DNA of 64,000 nt from Thermodesulfobacteriota bacterium (GCA_035559815.1 DATMAT010000047.1:57082-121081); one strand, 5' to 3'. Positions 45,883 to 54,163 are shown, counted from the stretch's first letter. The notes: generated from the letters alone by a model not told the origin. Numbers and translations: made by a program.

Positions 45883-45964
45883 TACTGGTACCTCCAAGTA
45901 CCTTTCCTTCCCTCCAACAGGTTCAGTGAAGGGAGTCATCCACAAGCACTCCCTTCACTTTTAT
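45883..45964 (+). ncRNA. Candidate small RNA 2
   Basis: The transcript would run about 80 bases from near 45883 to the T-run after the 45926-45958 hairpin. Its unpaired part has CCTTTCCTTCCCTCC (45901-45915), a strong match to an anti-Shine-Dalgarno motif, parallel to unit 1. An in-frame ORF here (45863-46126) has a weak start and spans the terminator, so it is not a gene. Twin units with the same promoter type argue for function. Confidence 0.62.
45926..45964 (+). terminator. Rho-independent terminator of small-RNA unit 2
   Basis: GTGAAGGGAGT (45926-45936) pairs perfectly with ACTCCCTTCAC (45948-45958) around an 11-base loop; TTTTAT follows. Confidence 0.88.
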
Positions 45965-46046
45965 ATGTTCGACAGTCCGTATTCGACCCGATGTACAATG
46001 ACACTACAAGTTAAATCTGTTTATCGAAGGATGGCTTTCTTGAAGT

Positions 46047-46076
46047 GTTCACACTTCGACTCCGCTCAGTGTGAAC
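46047..46076. repeat. Hairpin repeat, loop TCGACTCCGCTC
   Basis: Arms GTTCACACT and AGTGTGAAC pair perfectly (9 base pairs). The 12-base loop is the same as at 50194-50219, while the arms differ there in a compensatory way. Downstream at 46100-46116 is GCGGATGCATGCATCCGC, a second palindrome also found next to the 53876 copy. Confidence 0.82.
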
Positions 46077-46159
46077 GGTTTTTTTACTTTTTATTCCCAG
46101 CGGATGCATGCATCCGCTCATACTGAGTTTAATCGAAGTATGGGGGCTAAAGGTGCTCA

Positions 46160-46262
46160 CCCTTCTCCCGGTTTAACCGGGGGATCAGTCGGGGATCCAT
46201 AATTAAAGACTGGATTCCCACTCCCCCCATACGCGAGGACAAGCTTCATGGGAATGACAAGA
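46160..46262. repeat. Copy of the CCCGGTTTAACCGGG/GGGATCCA repeat
   Basis: CCCGGTTTAACCGGGGGATC and CGGGGATCCATAA are followed by AAGACTGGATTCCCAC and GGGAATGACA, as in 1616-1755. Confidence 0.75.
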
Positions 46263-46401
46263 AGGGGAGAATCCCCAAAACCGAACAAGATTCCTCACAT
46301 TCGTTCGGAATTGCAAGCCGCTTTCTTTTTTCAGTGAAGCAATCTCTTAGTTTGATTTCTTGGAAATTTACAGGTGTAAAATGAGTTAGAGGTTATCTAA
46401 T

Positions 46402-46429
46402 TTAACCCTGCTTTAACCAATGCTTAAAT
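46402..46429 (+). promoter_or_regulatory. Probable Pho-like box ahead of the glycosyltransferase operon
   Basis: TTAACC (46402), TTAACC (46413) and TTAAAT (46424) are spaced 11 bases apart. The -10 at the expected distance is poor (TTATTC), so this box is less certain; TATAAG lies closer to the start (46455-46460). Confidence 0.5.
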
Positions 46430-46464
46430 AAGGATTAATTATTCCTTTTTAAAATATAAGATAA

Positions 46465-47214
46465 ATGCCGATAAAACTGGATGACATCACCATAGTCTTA
46501 CCGACGCGAAACGAGTCACATAATATTCTAGCCTTTCTCAATTCGATTCCCCATTCCATAATGCTGATAGTTATAGATGCGAGCGAGGATTCCACACCGG
46601 ATTTGATAACCTCACATAGGCCAGAAAAAACATCGGTGATGAAACATCCGGGGTCGGTTACCGAGGCTAGACAGCTTGGTGCCGAAGTTGCAAAAACTCC
46701 CTGGCTCCTCTTCACCGACGCCGACGTTGTTTTCGCTGCTGAATATTTCGACCGTCTAGCAAGATATGATGATTTTGACCTGGTATATGGACCGAAGCTT
46801 TCCACCGGCAAATTCACTCTTTACTATGAGTGGTTCACGGCAGGCCAGCGTTTGCTTCATTCAATGGGTATTCCTGCCGCTTCCGGCTCGAACATGCTGA
46901 TAAGACGTCAGGCCCTATCTGCATTGGACGGGTTTGACCTGAGGCTTAACTGCAATGAGGACTCCGAACTGGCCTGGAGGGCCAAGTGGAGCGGCCTACG
47001 TATCGCTTTCGCCAAGGATCTCGTTGTCTATGCTCGGGATCATCGTCGTCTGAAGCAAGGCCTTATCCGCAAAACTTTACATTCTTTGACCAGATGCGCT
47101 TTGCTGTATACGGACCTCATGCCGGGAAAATGGAGAACGCATGACTGGGGATACTGGTCGCAATACCCTAAACAAAATACCTGGGGCAACCAATCAAAAG
47201 ATGGAGTTAGATAA
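46465..47214 (+). CDS. Glycosyltransferase family 2
   Basis: This 249-residue GT-A enzyme transfers a sugar from a nucleotide sugar to an acceptor. It shows TIVLPTRNESHNI at the N-terminus, the metal-binding DADVVF (the DxD variant) and an acceptor region with NEDSELAWRAKWSG (ED motif). The C-terminal helix HRRLKQGLIRKTLHSLTRCA is amphipathic and could bind a membrane face. It overlaps the PAP2 gene by 14 bases and starts a three-gene operon. The sugar is unknown. Confidence 0.88.
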   Translation: MPIKLDDITIVLPTRNESHNILAFLNSIPHSIMLIVIDASEDSTPDLITSHRPEKTSVMKHPGSVTEARQLGAEVAKTPWLLFTDADVVFAAEYFDRLARYDDFDLVYGPKLSTGKFTLYYEWFTAGQRLLHSMGIPAASGSNMLIRRQALSALDGFDLRLNCNEDSELAWRAKWSGLRIAFAKDLVVYARDHRRLKQGLIRKTLHSLTRCALLYTDLMPGKWRTHDWGYWSQYPKQNTWGNQSKDGVR

Positions 47215-47824
47215 GGAGCTTAACCCCTATACTTTATTCCCGGGTTTCGGATGGGTGGAAGGACTGGCGAGATTGGTATCCGCTTTAACCAGTCCTCCCA
47301 TCCTAGCCATAGCCGGAGTCGTCATAGCTACCCAGACTGTAGCAAAGAGCACGGCATGGGCCTGGGCGGCATTTATTCTGCTGCTCTCGGTAATACTGCC
47401 TCTTCTTTACGTGTCATGGCTACTGCGTGCCGGCAAAGTCAAGAGCTTCCATCTGGATGTTCGAGAGGAACGGAAAAGACCCCTACTCTTTCTTCTATTC
47501 AACATAGTCTTGGTATGGGCTGTTTTAATTATCGCTGGGGCGTCGAATGTGTTTTTGATGATAGCTACTGCCGGATTGGTGCTGGGCGCTTTGATGTATC
47601 TTGTCACCCTTTACTGGAAGATTAGCGGGCATTGTGCTGCTGCGGGGGGTCTTACTGCACTTACCTGCATGTTATTTGGTCAAGAAGCCATGGTCCTATC
47701 TATTATCATTCCGATTGTAGCCTGGTCTCGCCTACGACTTCGCTCGCATACCCTGTCTCAGACCGTGGCTGGCGCTATCTTAGGCGATGTCATATTTGCC
47801 TTGACCTTCTACATGGTTAAATAG
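47201..47824 (+). CDS. PAP2-superfamily membrane phosphatase
   Basis: From ATG 47201 (an ORF start at 47141 is less likely) the 207-residue protein has five to six transmembrane helices. It carries the three PAP2 motifs: REERKRP, KISGH and WSRLRLRSH. Such enzymes remove phosphate from phosphatidate or lipid diphosphates. Between two glycosyltransferases it would make diacylglycerol as an acceptor, which suggests glycolipid synthesis. Confidence 0.82.
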   Translation: MELDKELNPYTLFPGFGWVEGLARLVSALTSPPILAIAGVVIATQTVAKSTAWAWAAFILLLSVILPLLYVSWLLRAGKVKSFHLDVREERKRPLLFLLFNIVLVWAVLIIAGASNVFLMIATAGLVLGALMYLVTLYWKISGHCAAAGGLTALTCMLFGQEAMVLSIIIPIVAWSRLRLRSHTLSQTVAGAILGDVIFALTFYMVK

Positions 47825-47864
47825 GCATTAATGGATAAATCGCCCTCATAATGGAAATAAAATA

Positions 47865-48854
47865 ATGAGATTACTCCTGGTCACCGATGCATGGTTTCCT
47901 CAGGTTAACGGTGTAGTATTCACCTGGAATAACATAATTAACATCATAAAAAAGGATCATCAAGTTCTGGTGCTTCATCCATACATAGAAGGCGCTCAAA
48001 AACTTTTCACGATTTATTATGACATTCCCTTTGTCAAAAATTCATCCAACCTGGCCCGGGAATATTTCGAGAAGTTTAATCCGGACAAGATTCATATTGC
48101 CACGGAAGGAAGCTTGGGTTTGGCCGTGAGACAATACTGTCTCAATAAAGGGATAAGCTACAACACTTCCTATCATACCCGCCTTGATGAGTATGGATGG
48201 ATATACTACAGAATACCCCGGTTTGTGACGAAGCTTTACATAAGATGGTTTCATAAATACAGTCGCAAGGTATTGGTCACCACGAAGAGCCTGGCAAAAA
48301 AACTGGGGCTAAGGAACAGCACCGTTTGGGCGAGGGGAGTTAATACCGAATTATTCAACTGCGATGTCGATAGAAAAAAAGGGGCATTTCAAAAAACTAT
48401 TATTTGTGTCGGTCGAGTAAGCAAGGATAAGAATTTGGATGATTTTTGCAAGATACCCGGTTACCGCAAAATACTGGTAGGAGATGGGCCGTACCTGAAA
48501 ACCCTGAAGTTAAAATATCCGGACGTCTTCTTCACCGGCCATGTCCCGCACGACAGGTTAAAGCTCTGGTACAATGAGGCAGACCTTTTTGTTTTTCCCA
48601 GCAAATTTGATACCTTTGGTTTGGTTATCTTGGAAGCAATGGCTTGCGGGCTGCCGGTAGTGGCTTACGATGTTCCGAGCCCTAAGGACATTATACAGGA
48701 TGGAGTTACCGGTATCTTGGGAGATAATCTGGAGGAGAATATAGCCAAAGCTTTCGACAATCTTGAATACCTTTCATCGAACGCTCTGAAATACGCCCAG
48801 TCTCAAAGCTGGAATTCTATAGCCGAGCAGTTTCTAAGGCACTTGAATGAATAG
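47865..48854 (+). CDS. Glycosyltransferase family 4 (Agt/MgtA/SqdX-like)
   Basis: The 329-residue GT-B enzyme starts with LLLVTDAWFPQVNGVVFTWN and has PDKIHIATEGSLGLAVRQYC, YNTSYHTRLDEY and the nucleotide-sugar motif PSKFDTFGLVILEAMACGLP (E-x7-E). This subgroup includes transferases that glycosylate diacylglycerol, such as those of phosphate-limited bacteria, and mannosyltransferases. It is the last gene of the operon; the sugar cannot be set from sequence. Confidence 0.87.
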   Translation: MRLLLVTDAWFPQVNGVVFTWNNIINIIKKDHQVLVLHPYIEGAQKLFTIYYDIPFVKNSSNLAREYFEKFNPDKIHIATEGSLGLAVRQYCLNKGISYNTSYHTRLDEYGWIYYRIPRFVTKLYIRWFHKYSRKVLVTTKSLAKKLGLRNSTVWARGVNTELFNCDVDRKKGAFQKTIICVGRVSKDKNLDDFCKIPGYRKILVGDGPYLKTLKLKYPDVFFTGHVPHDRLKLWYNEADLFVFPSKFDTFGLVILEAMACGLPVVAYDVPSPKDIIQDGVTGILGDNLEENIAKAFDNLEYLSSNALKYAQSQSWNSIAEQFLRHLNE

Positions 48855-48861
48855 AGTTTGC

Positions 48862-48945
48862 CACCGCTTTCCAAAATAATCAGAAATCAAAAATCCATAC
48901 TTGTAAAACAAAGTTTTAGGCAGATAAAAACGCCGGTATAAACTG
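48862..48945. repeat. Solo left end of the MITE family
   Basis: CACCGCTTTCCAAAATAATC continues for about 80 bases with clear similarity to the left end of 8348-8748 (CTTGTAAAACAAAG, AGATAAAAAC). No matching right end or target duplication is seen before glk-like gene 49055. It is a truncated relic. A further right-type end, CAAGCTTGTCCAAAATAAG, stands alone at 50043-50061. Confidence 0.7.
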
Positions 48946-49039
48946 GGACTAAGTACACGGTGCATTCACTACCACGAATGTAAATGATATTAAGATAAGA
49001 TTCCACTAAGAATATTTTTTCTAGTAGTTCCTTTTTGTT

Positions 49040-49045
49040 TATAAT
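49040..49045 (+). promoter_or_regulatory. Consensus -10 for the ROK gene
   Basis: TATAAT ends 9 bases before ATG 49055 and there is no Shine-Dalgarno, so the leader is at most a few bases long. Confidence 0.55.
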
Positions 49046-49054
49046 TAGCTGACT

Positions 49055-50023
49055 ATGGCGGGTAAGATTGCGGTAGGCATAGACATCGGCGGTACGAACA
49101 TGAGGAGCGCTCTGGTAGATGAGAACGGGGATATTATGGAACGCCGAAGCATCCCCTCCGGGGCGGGTAAGGGGATTGATTATGTTATGACAAATCTGGC
49201 TAAGCTAATAGGAGAGAATATAACCGGTGAAAATGTAGCCGGGGTAGGGATCGGCATTCCGGGAATAATCGATTCAGAAAGGGGTATCTTGACCCAGGCT
49301 CCCAACATCTCCAACGTGGACGATTATCCGATTAGAGATGTACTCATTGAAAAGATGGGCAGCGGCATCCCGGTGTTCATAGAGAACGATGCTAACTGCG
49401 CTGCGGTCGGCGAATGGTGGGTAGGTGCAGGCAGTAGCGTAGATTCTCTCGTAATCATCACACTGGGAACCGGGGTAGGCGGGGGCATAATACTTAAGGG
49501 GGAGCTATGGTCGGGAGCAGACGGGATGGCCGGGGAAATCGGGCATATCACTATTTTCCCTAATGGTGCAAGATGTAACTGCGGAAATTTTGGATGCCTG
49601 GAGAGCTATGCTTCAGCTAGCGCAATAAGACGCATGGTAAAAGAGGGCTTGAGCGATAATAAGCTCAAGACTATCTTAAGAAAAAAATCTAGAGGGGTAT
49701 CCGGGGAGAAGCTTCCTGAAATCGTGATGGAGGCGGCCGTAGAAGGCGATAAGTTTGCCCTGTGGATATGGGATGAGGTGGGGAAAGCGTTGGGAATCGG
49801 GATTGCAAACGTGGTAAATCTCCTCAATGTGGAGATGGTAGTTATAGGGGGCGGGCTTTCTAATGCCTGGGAGTTGTTCATAGATAGGTCTATGACCGAG
49901 GCCAGGAAAAGGGGGCTCCGTGCGCCAATGAGGCGAGTGGAGGTCAAACGGACAGCTCTCGGGGATGACGCTGGCATAATTGGCGCAGCGTACTTAGCTT
50001 TAAAGCATTTGATTTCTGTATAA
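49055..50023 (+). CDS. ROK-family sugar kinase (glucokinase-like)
   Basis: This 322-residue ROK protein phosphorylates a hexose using ATP. It shows the phosphate motif VGIDIGGTNMRSALVD, GVGIGIPGIIDSE, ENDANCAAVGEWWVGAGS and the zinc motif GHITIFPNGARCNCGNFGCLE with CxCGxxGCxE. There is no N-terminal DNA-binding domain, so it is an enzyme rather than a repressor. Glucose is the likely substrate. The gene is monocistronic. Confidence 0.92.
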   Translation: MAGKIAVGIDIGGTNMRSALVDENGDIMERRSIPSGAGKGIDYVMTNLAKLIGENITGENVAGVGIGIPGIIDSERGILTQAPNISNVDDYPIRDVLIEKMGSGIPVFIENDANCAAVGEWWVGAGSSVDSLVIITLGTGVGGGIILKGELWSGADGMAGEIGHITIFPNGARCNCGNFGCLESYASASAIRRMVKEGLSDNKLKTILRKKSRGVSGEKLPEIVMEAAVEGDKFALWIWDEVGKALGIGIANVVNLLNVEMVVIGGGLSNAWELFIDRSMTEARKRGLRAPMRRVEVKRTALGDDAGIIGAAYLALKHLISV

Positions 50024-50193
50024 ATCAGGTTTTAGTTTAGAGCAAGCTTGTCCAAAATAAGAAAATGGTTGTCGCTAAAAGAGGGCGGCTCAACAACGAC
50101 GGCATAAAAACAATTATCCCTTGACCCTTGTGTGGGAAACCTGCCCTGTGGTGGTCTTGACGAACGGTGAAGCGTGAGCATGGAGAAAATCAC

Positions 50194-50219
50194 TCATACC
50201 TCGACTCCGCTCGGTATGA
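50194..50219. repeat. Hairpin repeat, loop TCGACTCCGCTC, just before the GIY-YIG gene
   Basis: Arms TCATACC and GGTATGA enclose the same 12-base loop as 46047-46076. It ends 10 bases before ATG 50230, so it overlaps the gene's leader. Confidence 0.75.
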
Positions 50220-50229
50220 AGGGAAAGAA

Positions 50230-50487
50230 ATGGAAAAGGCTTGGGTTCGCATACTCAGATGTTCTGACGGAAGTTATTACACGGGCAAGTCACAGAACCT
50301 TGAGCAAGGAATTGCTCAACATAAGGACGGCACATTTGGCGAGTATACCTCAAAACGCCTTCCGGTCGAATTAGTCTTTGCAGAATGCTTTCCGACCTAT
50401 GAACAAGCGATCCGGGCCGAAAGACAGATTAAAGGTTGTTCCCGAGCTAAGAAAGAAGCCCTTATTAGAGGGGATTTCGATTTGTGA
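50230..50487 (+). CDS. GIY-YIG nuclease-superfamily protein
   Basis: The 86-residue protein starts at ATG 50230 after GAAGGGAAAG. It has the compact GIY-YIG layout: VRILRCSDGSYYTGKSQNLE, GTFGEYTSKRLPVELV and EQAIRAERQIKGCSRAKKEA (UvrC/YhbQ type). The first signature reads WVRIL, and the second YYTGKS, as in other short YhbQ-like proteins. Such proteins are thought to nick branched or damaged DNA. The hairpin repeat ending just before its ATG may affect translation. Confidence 0.85.
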   Translation: MEKAWVRILRCSDGSYYTGKSQNLEQGIAQHKDGTFGEYTSKRLPVELVFAECFPTYEQAIRAERQIKGCSRAKKEALIRGDFDL

Positions 50488-50612
50488 AACGATTTAGTTA
50501 TCGTTCGCAAAGTATAAACTAAACGCTTAATTTCTCGTTGAATTACTTTAAATCATCTAGGATATTTATTGCAAGACAGCTTGATCAAACTAATTAAACA
50601 AACCTTAACGTG

Positions 50613-52544
50613 TTATATCTTCCCAAGAGCTCGGCCGATCACCCGGGATAGCTCTACGAAATCGGTAGGCTTTTCTACACAGTCTAAAACCCCCATGGCT
50701 AAAAGCGCACTGGTCTTTTCCCCCTGGGGATAACCGGTCGATACCAGCACCCGGATGTTCGGGTTTATCTCCTTAAGTGCGATAAACAATGCGGCGCCGT
50801 CCATTTCCGGCATGATCATATCGGTGATGACCAAAGCGATTTCGTCCCTGGCTAGCTCATAGAGTTTTAATGCCCGGCGCCCGTCTATAGCTGTTAAAAC
50901 CTGATACCCTAGGTCTTCGAGCATGGTTTTGGTGGTCTCCAGGACCATTTTTTCATCCTCCACCAGTAGTATTTTCTCTCCATCACCCCTGATTAGCTTA
51001 TCTGCGCCATACACCGGCGATTTTAATTGATCTATATCTTTTGCCTCCATAGCCGGAAGGTATATGCGGAATGTCGTTCCTTTTCCCACACTGCTGATAA
51101 CATCGATAACCCCCTCGTGCTGCCGGATTATTCCGTGAACCTGCGCCAGGCCCAGTCCGGCTCCCTTGCCTACTTCCTTGGTGGAGAAAAAAGGCTCGAA
51201 AATACGGGTTATATGCTCAGGCGCAATGCCCGTGCCGGTGTCTGATAGCGAAAGAACGACCCACTGGCCCGGTTGCATCTCCGGAAACGGCTTGGTCATT
51301 TCCGGCCTAAGGAACAAACGGCCAAGCTCGACTCGTAGCTCACCCCCCAGAGGCATAGCATCGACGGCGTTCTGCACCAGGTTATTCAAAACCTGGTGCA
51401 TCTTAGAGGCATCGCCTAAGACCCAATATTTACCGGGAGAGGAATCGTATATGACCCTTATGTGTCCGGGCAGGGTCCGGGTCCATTGTTTTGAGACCTC
51501 TCTCAGAAGAAGTGAAAGGTCAAGAGGCTGCCATTCGGACACGGATTGACGGGTGAAGTCCAGGATTTGACGGACGAATTGGCTGGCACGATGCCCCTGC
51601 TGTATGATGTACTCCAGGTGGCTCCGGGCCTTATCGTTGAGGGAAGGGTCCCTTTGCAAAAGCTCGGAGAAGCCGATTATGACAGTTAAGGTGTTGTTAA
51701 AATTATGGGCGATACCGGCGGCGAGCTGTGCTACTGCCGACAGACGCTCCTTCCTCTCTATGCGCTGTCTCTTTATCCTTTCCACGGTAACATCCCTAAT
51801 CAGTATTACTGCACCGTCAGCTCCGAATTCTGATTTTATGCTTCGGGCCGATATTTCGAATACCCGCTGGTTTGGCTTCTCCAATATTAATTCGTGATAT
51901 GACTGGCCGTCAGAAGGCGATTCCAGGATACTCTCGATAGGTTGTCCGGCCAGGTCTAGGATGACATCTCCTAACCCCACGTTGGCCAATAGCTTCAGGT
52001 ATTCCTCTCCGGCAGGGTTTGTCAGCACTATCCGTTTATTACTATCTATCAGAACGACTCCGTCGCTGATACCCCTCAAAATAACCGAAAGCCTTTCTCG
52101 CTCAGAATCGAGTCTTTCCTGGAGTTCCTTGCTCCTTTTTTTCTCCTTGGCCTCGCCTAATGCCCGGGCCACCGCCGGGGCCAGCCGGGACAGTTTATCC
52201 TTGGGCACATAATCGGTGGCGCCGTTTCTTAAGGTGTCGATAGCCGTCTCCTCCGCCAGCGACTCGGCAACGAAAATAAATGGCGTATCTGGGCAATTTA
52301 CTTTAGCTATTGATAATACTGACATACCCTCTACATACGGAGGCGAATAATCCGAGAGGATGAGACCGGGTTTGAATTCTTCTAGGTTCTTGAGGAAGGC
52401 TTCTTTAGTATCCGCTATCTTTGTGGAGAACCTTACGCTTAATTTTTGCAGCTCCCGTCCAATAAGTTCAACATCTGTTGCGCTGCCCTTGAATATGAGA
52501 ATCCGGAGGTCTTCATCAATTGACAACCCACCCCGGTCGGCCAT
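50613..52544 (-). CDS. Hybrid sensor histidine kinase, REC-PAS-HisKA-HATPase-REC
   Basis: The 643-residue cytoplasmic kinase has an N-terminal receiver (LILSDYSPPYVEG), a PAS domain (ILRGISDGVVLIDSNKRIVL), HisKA with LAAGIAHNFNNTLTVIIGF, HATPase with NLVQNAVDAMP, DTGTGI and GAGLGLAQVHG, and a C-terminal receiver (ILLVEDEKMV and LVITDMIMPEMDG). It may relay phosphate between receivers. The HisKA sequence is of the NtrB/HAMP-free type. It has no partner regulator beside it. Confidence 0.94.
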   Translation of the reverse strand: MADRGGLSIDEDLRILIFKGSATDVELIGRELQKLSVRFSTKIADTKEAFLKNLEEFKPGLILSDYSPPYVEGMSVLSIAKVNCPDTPFIFVAESLAEETAIDTLRNGATDYVPKDKLSRLAPAVARALGEAKEKKRSKELQERLDSERERLSVILRGISDGVVLIDSNKRIVLTNPAGEEYLKLLANVGLGDVILDLAGQPIESILESPSDGQSYHELILEKPNQRVFEISARSIKSEFGADGAVILIRDVTVERIKRQRIERKERLSAVAQLAAGIAHNFNNTLTVIIGFSELLQRDPSLNDKARSHLEYIIQQGHRASQFVRQILDFTRQSVSEWQPLDLSLLLREVSKQWTRTLPGHIRVIYDSSPGKYWVLGDASKMHQVLNNLVQNAVDAMPLGGELRVELGRLFLRPEMTKPFPEMQPGQWVVLSLSDTGTGIAPEHITRIFEPFFSTKEVGKGAGLGLAQVHGIIRQHEGVIDVISSVGKGTTFRIYLPAMEAKDIDQLKSPVYGADKLIRGDGEKILLVEDEKMVLETTKTMLEDLGYQVLTAIDGRRALKLYELARDEIALVITDMIMPEMDGAALFIALKEINPNIRVLVSTGYPQGEKTSALLAMGVLDCVEKPTDFVELSRVIGRALGKI

Positions 52545-53096
52545 GGCATCTCCTTAAGTGCGTCTCTGCCGACAGCAACATAATAGGCTTAAGAGCCATT
52601 AATTCGTCGGCGTTTGGCTCCTAATCACTCCGCTTGACCAGTCCCTCGGTAGTACATTTGCCGCAACTTGCTTTTATAGAGCCTCCATCTTTTTTCGCGG
52701 CTTTATACTGCTGTTAATTTTTTAATCATTGATATTGAGCTTTAGGGAGGGAACATAAGGAAAGGTAATTTGACCAGGCCTGAATAAACTCAGGAACAAG
52801 GGTTTTATGTGTTTGGAACGCCTCCGCCCGAAATGAGCTCATTTTCAAAAGACCATCCTCGTGGTTAATCTAATTACACGCTCAAAAAAGCAATAATCTC
52901 TTGCCATAACGTTCTTTTATTATTCCTATTTTATTATACTCTCAATTTTATTTCAACTTATTTTAATAAGGGTCTGAATCGGAATCGAAATCGAAATGCA
53001 CATACGAGCTGGAGAGGCGTCATCCCCATTTGTTATATTAACCGGAAAGTATGTAAAATAATGGACAATTAAGCAGAGAACCATATACAGGGCTAT
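52545..53096. other. Non-coding gap between hybrid kinase and methyltransferase
   Basis: AT-rich sequence without a gene, terminator or repeat I can support. A TATACA (53084-53089) lies 7 bases before the next ATG and may be its -10. Confidence 0.45.
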
Positions 53097-53783
53097 ATGG
53101 AGCTAGAAGCAGAACTAAGAGAAGACGAAACGTTGGACGGCCCATACGGCCTTAAGGTCATACAGAAGAAGGGCTACTACCGGTATTCGCAGGATTCTCT
53201 ACTCCTCGCGGATTTTGCCGGAATAAGGAAAAACGATGAAATAATAGACCTGGGAACCGGTTGTGGAATCATAACCCTGATACTGGCCAAAAGGGGATTA
53301 GGCAATAGAATCGTCGGCGTCGAAATACAAAAAGAGCTGGTAGAGGTTTCGAGGAGGAACATACGGTTAAACGGCTTTGAAGAAAAAATAGAAATCGTAG
53401 AGGGCGATATAAGAAGCATCGGCTCTCTTTTCCCACCAAATTGCTTTGATTACGTTATAACCAACCCCCCCTATATTGAAACGAGAACCGGCTTTATAAA
53501 GGCTGGCTCGCATAGGACTGTCGCCCGGCATGAGGTTCTTTGCAATATGGGTGATGTCCTCGAGGTGATGAGATACCTGCTCAAGTCGCTCCGGTGCGGG
53601 GCGTGCATCTACCCAGCGGCGCGGTTTGCCGAGCTGGTCACAGAGGCCAAAAGAAGAAGACTGGAGCCCGGCCGGATACAGTTTGTTTATCCCGGTCCTC
53701 GGGAGAAAGCGGAGCTGGTAATGGTCGAATTTATAAAGGAAGGAAATCCACGACTGGAAGTCCTGCCACCCTTGGTGGGTTGA
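53097..53783 (+). CDS. trmN6: tRNA1(Val) (adenine-37-N6)-methyltransferase-like protein
   Basis: The 228-residue methyltransferase has the SAM motif IIDLGTGCGIITLILAK, acidic loop VGVEIQKELVE and the base-flipping NPPY in YVITNPPYIETRTGF. It matches the YfiC/TrmN6 (COG4123) family, which methylates A37 of a valine tRNA in E. coli. The target here could be another tRNA or a nucleic acid. A TATACA before the ATG suggests a leaderless mRNA. Confidence 0.85.
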   Translation: MELEAELREDETLDGPYGLKVIQKKGYYRYSQDSLLLADFAGIRKNDEIIDLGTGCGIITLILAKRGLGNRIVGVEIQKELVEVSRRNIRLNGFEEKIEIVEGDIRSIGSLFPPNCFDYVITNPPYIETRTGFIKAGSHRTVARHEVLCNMGDVLEVMRYLLKSLRCGACIYPAARFAELVTEAKRRRLEPGRIQFVYPGPREKAELVMVEFIKEGNPRLEVLPPLVG

Positions 53784-53875
53784 GGGTTAATGGTTAAGAG
53801 TCGTGTGTTTAGCTAATTGCTCGTCCTGCCCCGAGGAATGTTTTGAAGATCAATTGTAGTATTTGTTTTTAAGGT

Positions 53876-53905
53876 GTTCATCCTTCTACTCCGCTCAGGA
53901 TGAAT
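53876..53905. repeat. Hairpin repeat, loop TCTACTCCGCTC, and following palindrome
   Basis: Arms GTTCATCCT and AGGATGAAT pair with one wobble. The loop differs from 46055-46067 by one base. Downstream a GCGGATGATAATCCGC palindrome (53933-53948) and CCTGAGTTTATCGAAGG follow, the same series as at 46047-46140. The rest of the 53784-54163 gap shows no gene. Confidence 0.78.
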
Positions 53906-54163
53906 GGGTTTTTTTATTCCTTTTTACCAGCGGATGATAATCCGCTCATCCTGAATACTGCCCTGAGTTTATCGAAGGGTCAATCGAAGGATGATTTGAA
54001 GCAAGTGGAGTTCACCCTTCGATAGTTAGCGATGCTCAAAGGGCTAACGGTGAAATTTGTCATGTTGGTGATGAACAATTATGTGTTTTCACTCTAAGAA
54101 CTGTTATTGTAAGTGTTAGAGACTAAATTCAACTTTTAATTCTTCGCCCGCCTCCCCGCCACC

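Larger units (their letters stand above)
45266..46464. other. Long intergenic region holding twin small-RNA units and repeats
   Basis: The 1.2-kb gap carries two promoter-terminator units (45642-45783 and 45823-45964), the hairpin repeat at 46047-46076, a GCGGATG palindrome (46100-46116), and a copy of the CCCGGTTTAACCGGG repeat (46160-46262). No protein-coding gene is supported. Confidence 0.7.

Noticed and set aside
45863..46126. 87-codon frame over small-RNA unit 2
   Set aside because: It starts at a TTG inside the promoter region and runs through a strong terminator and a repeat hairpin.
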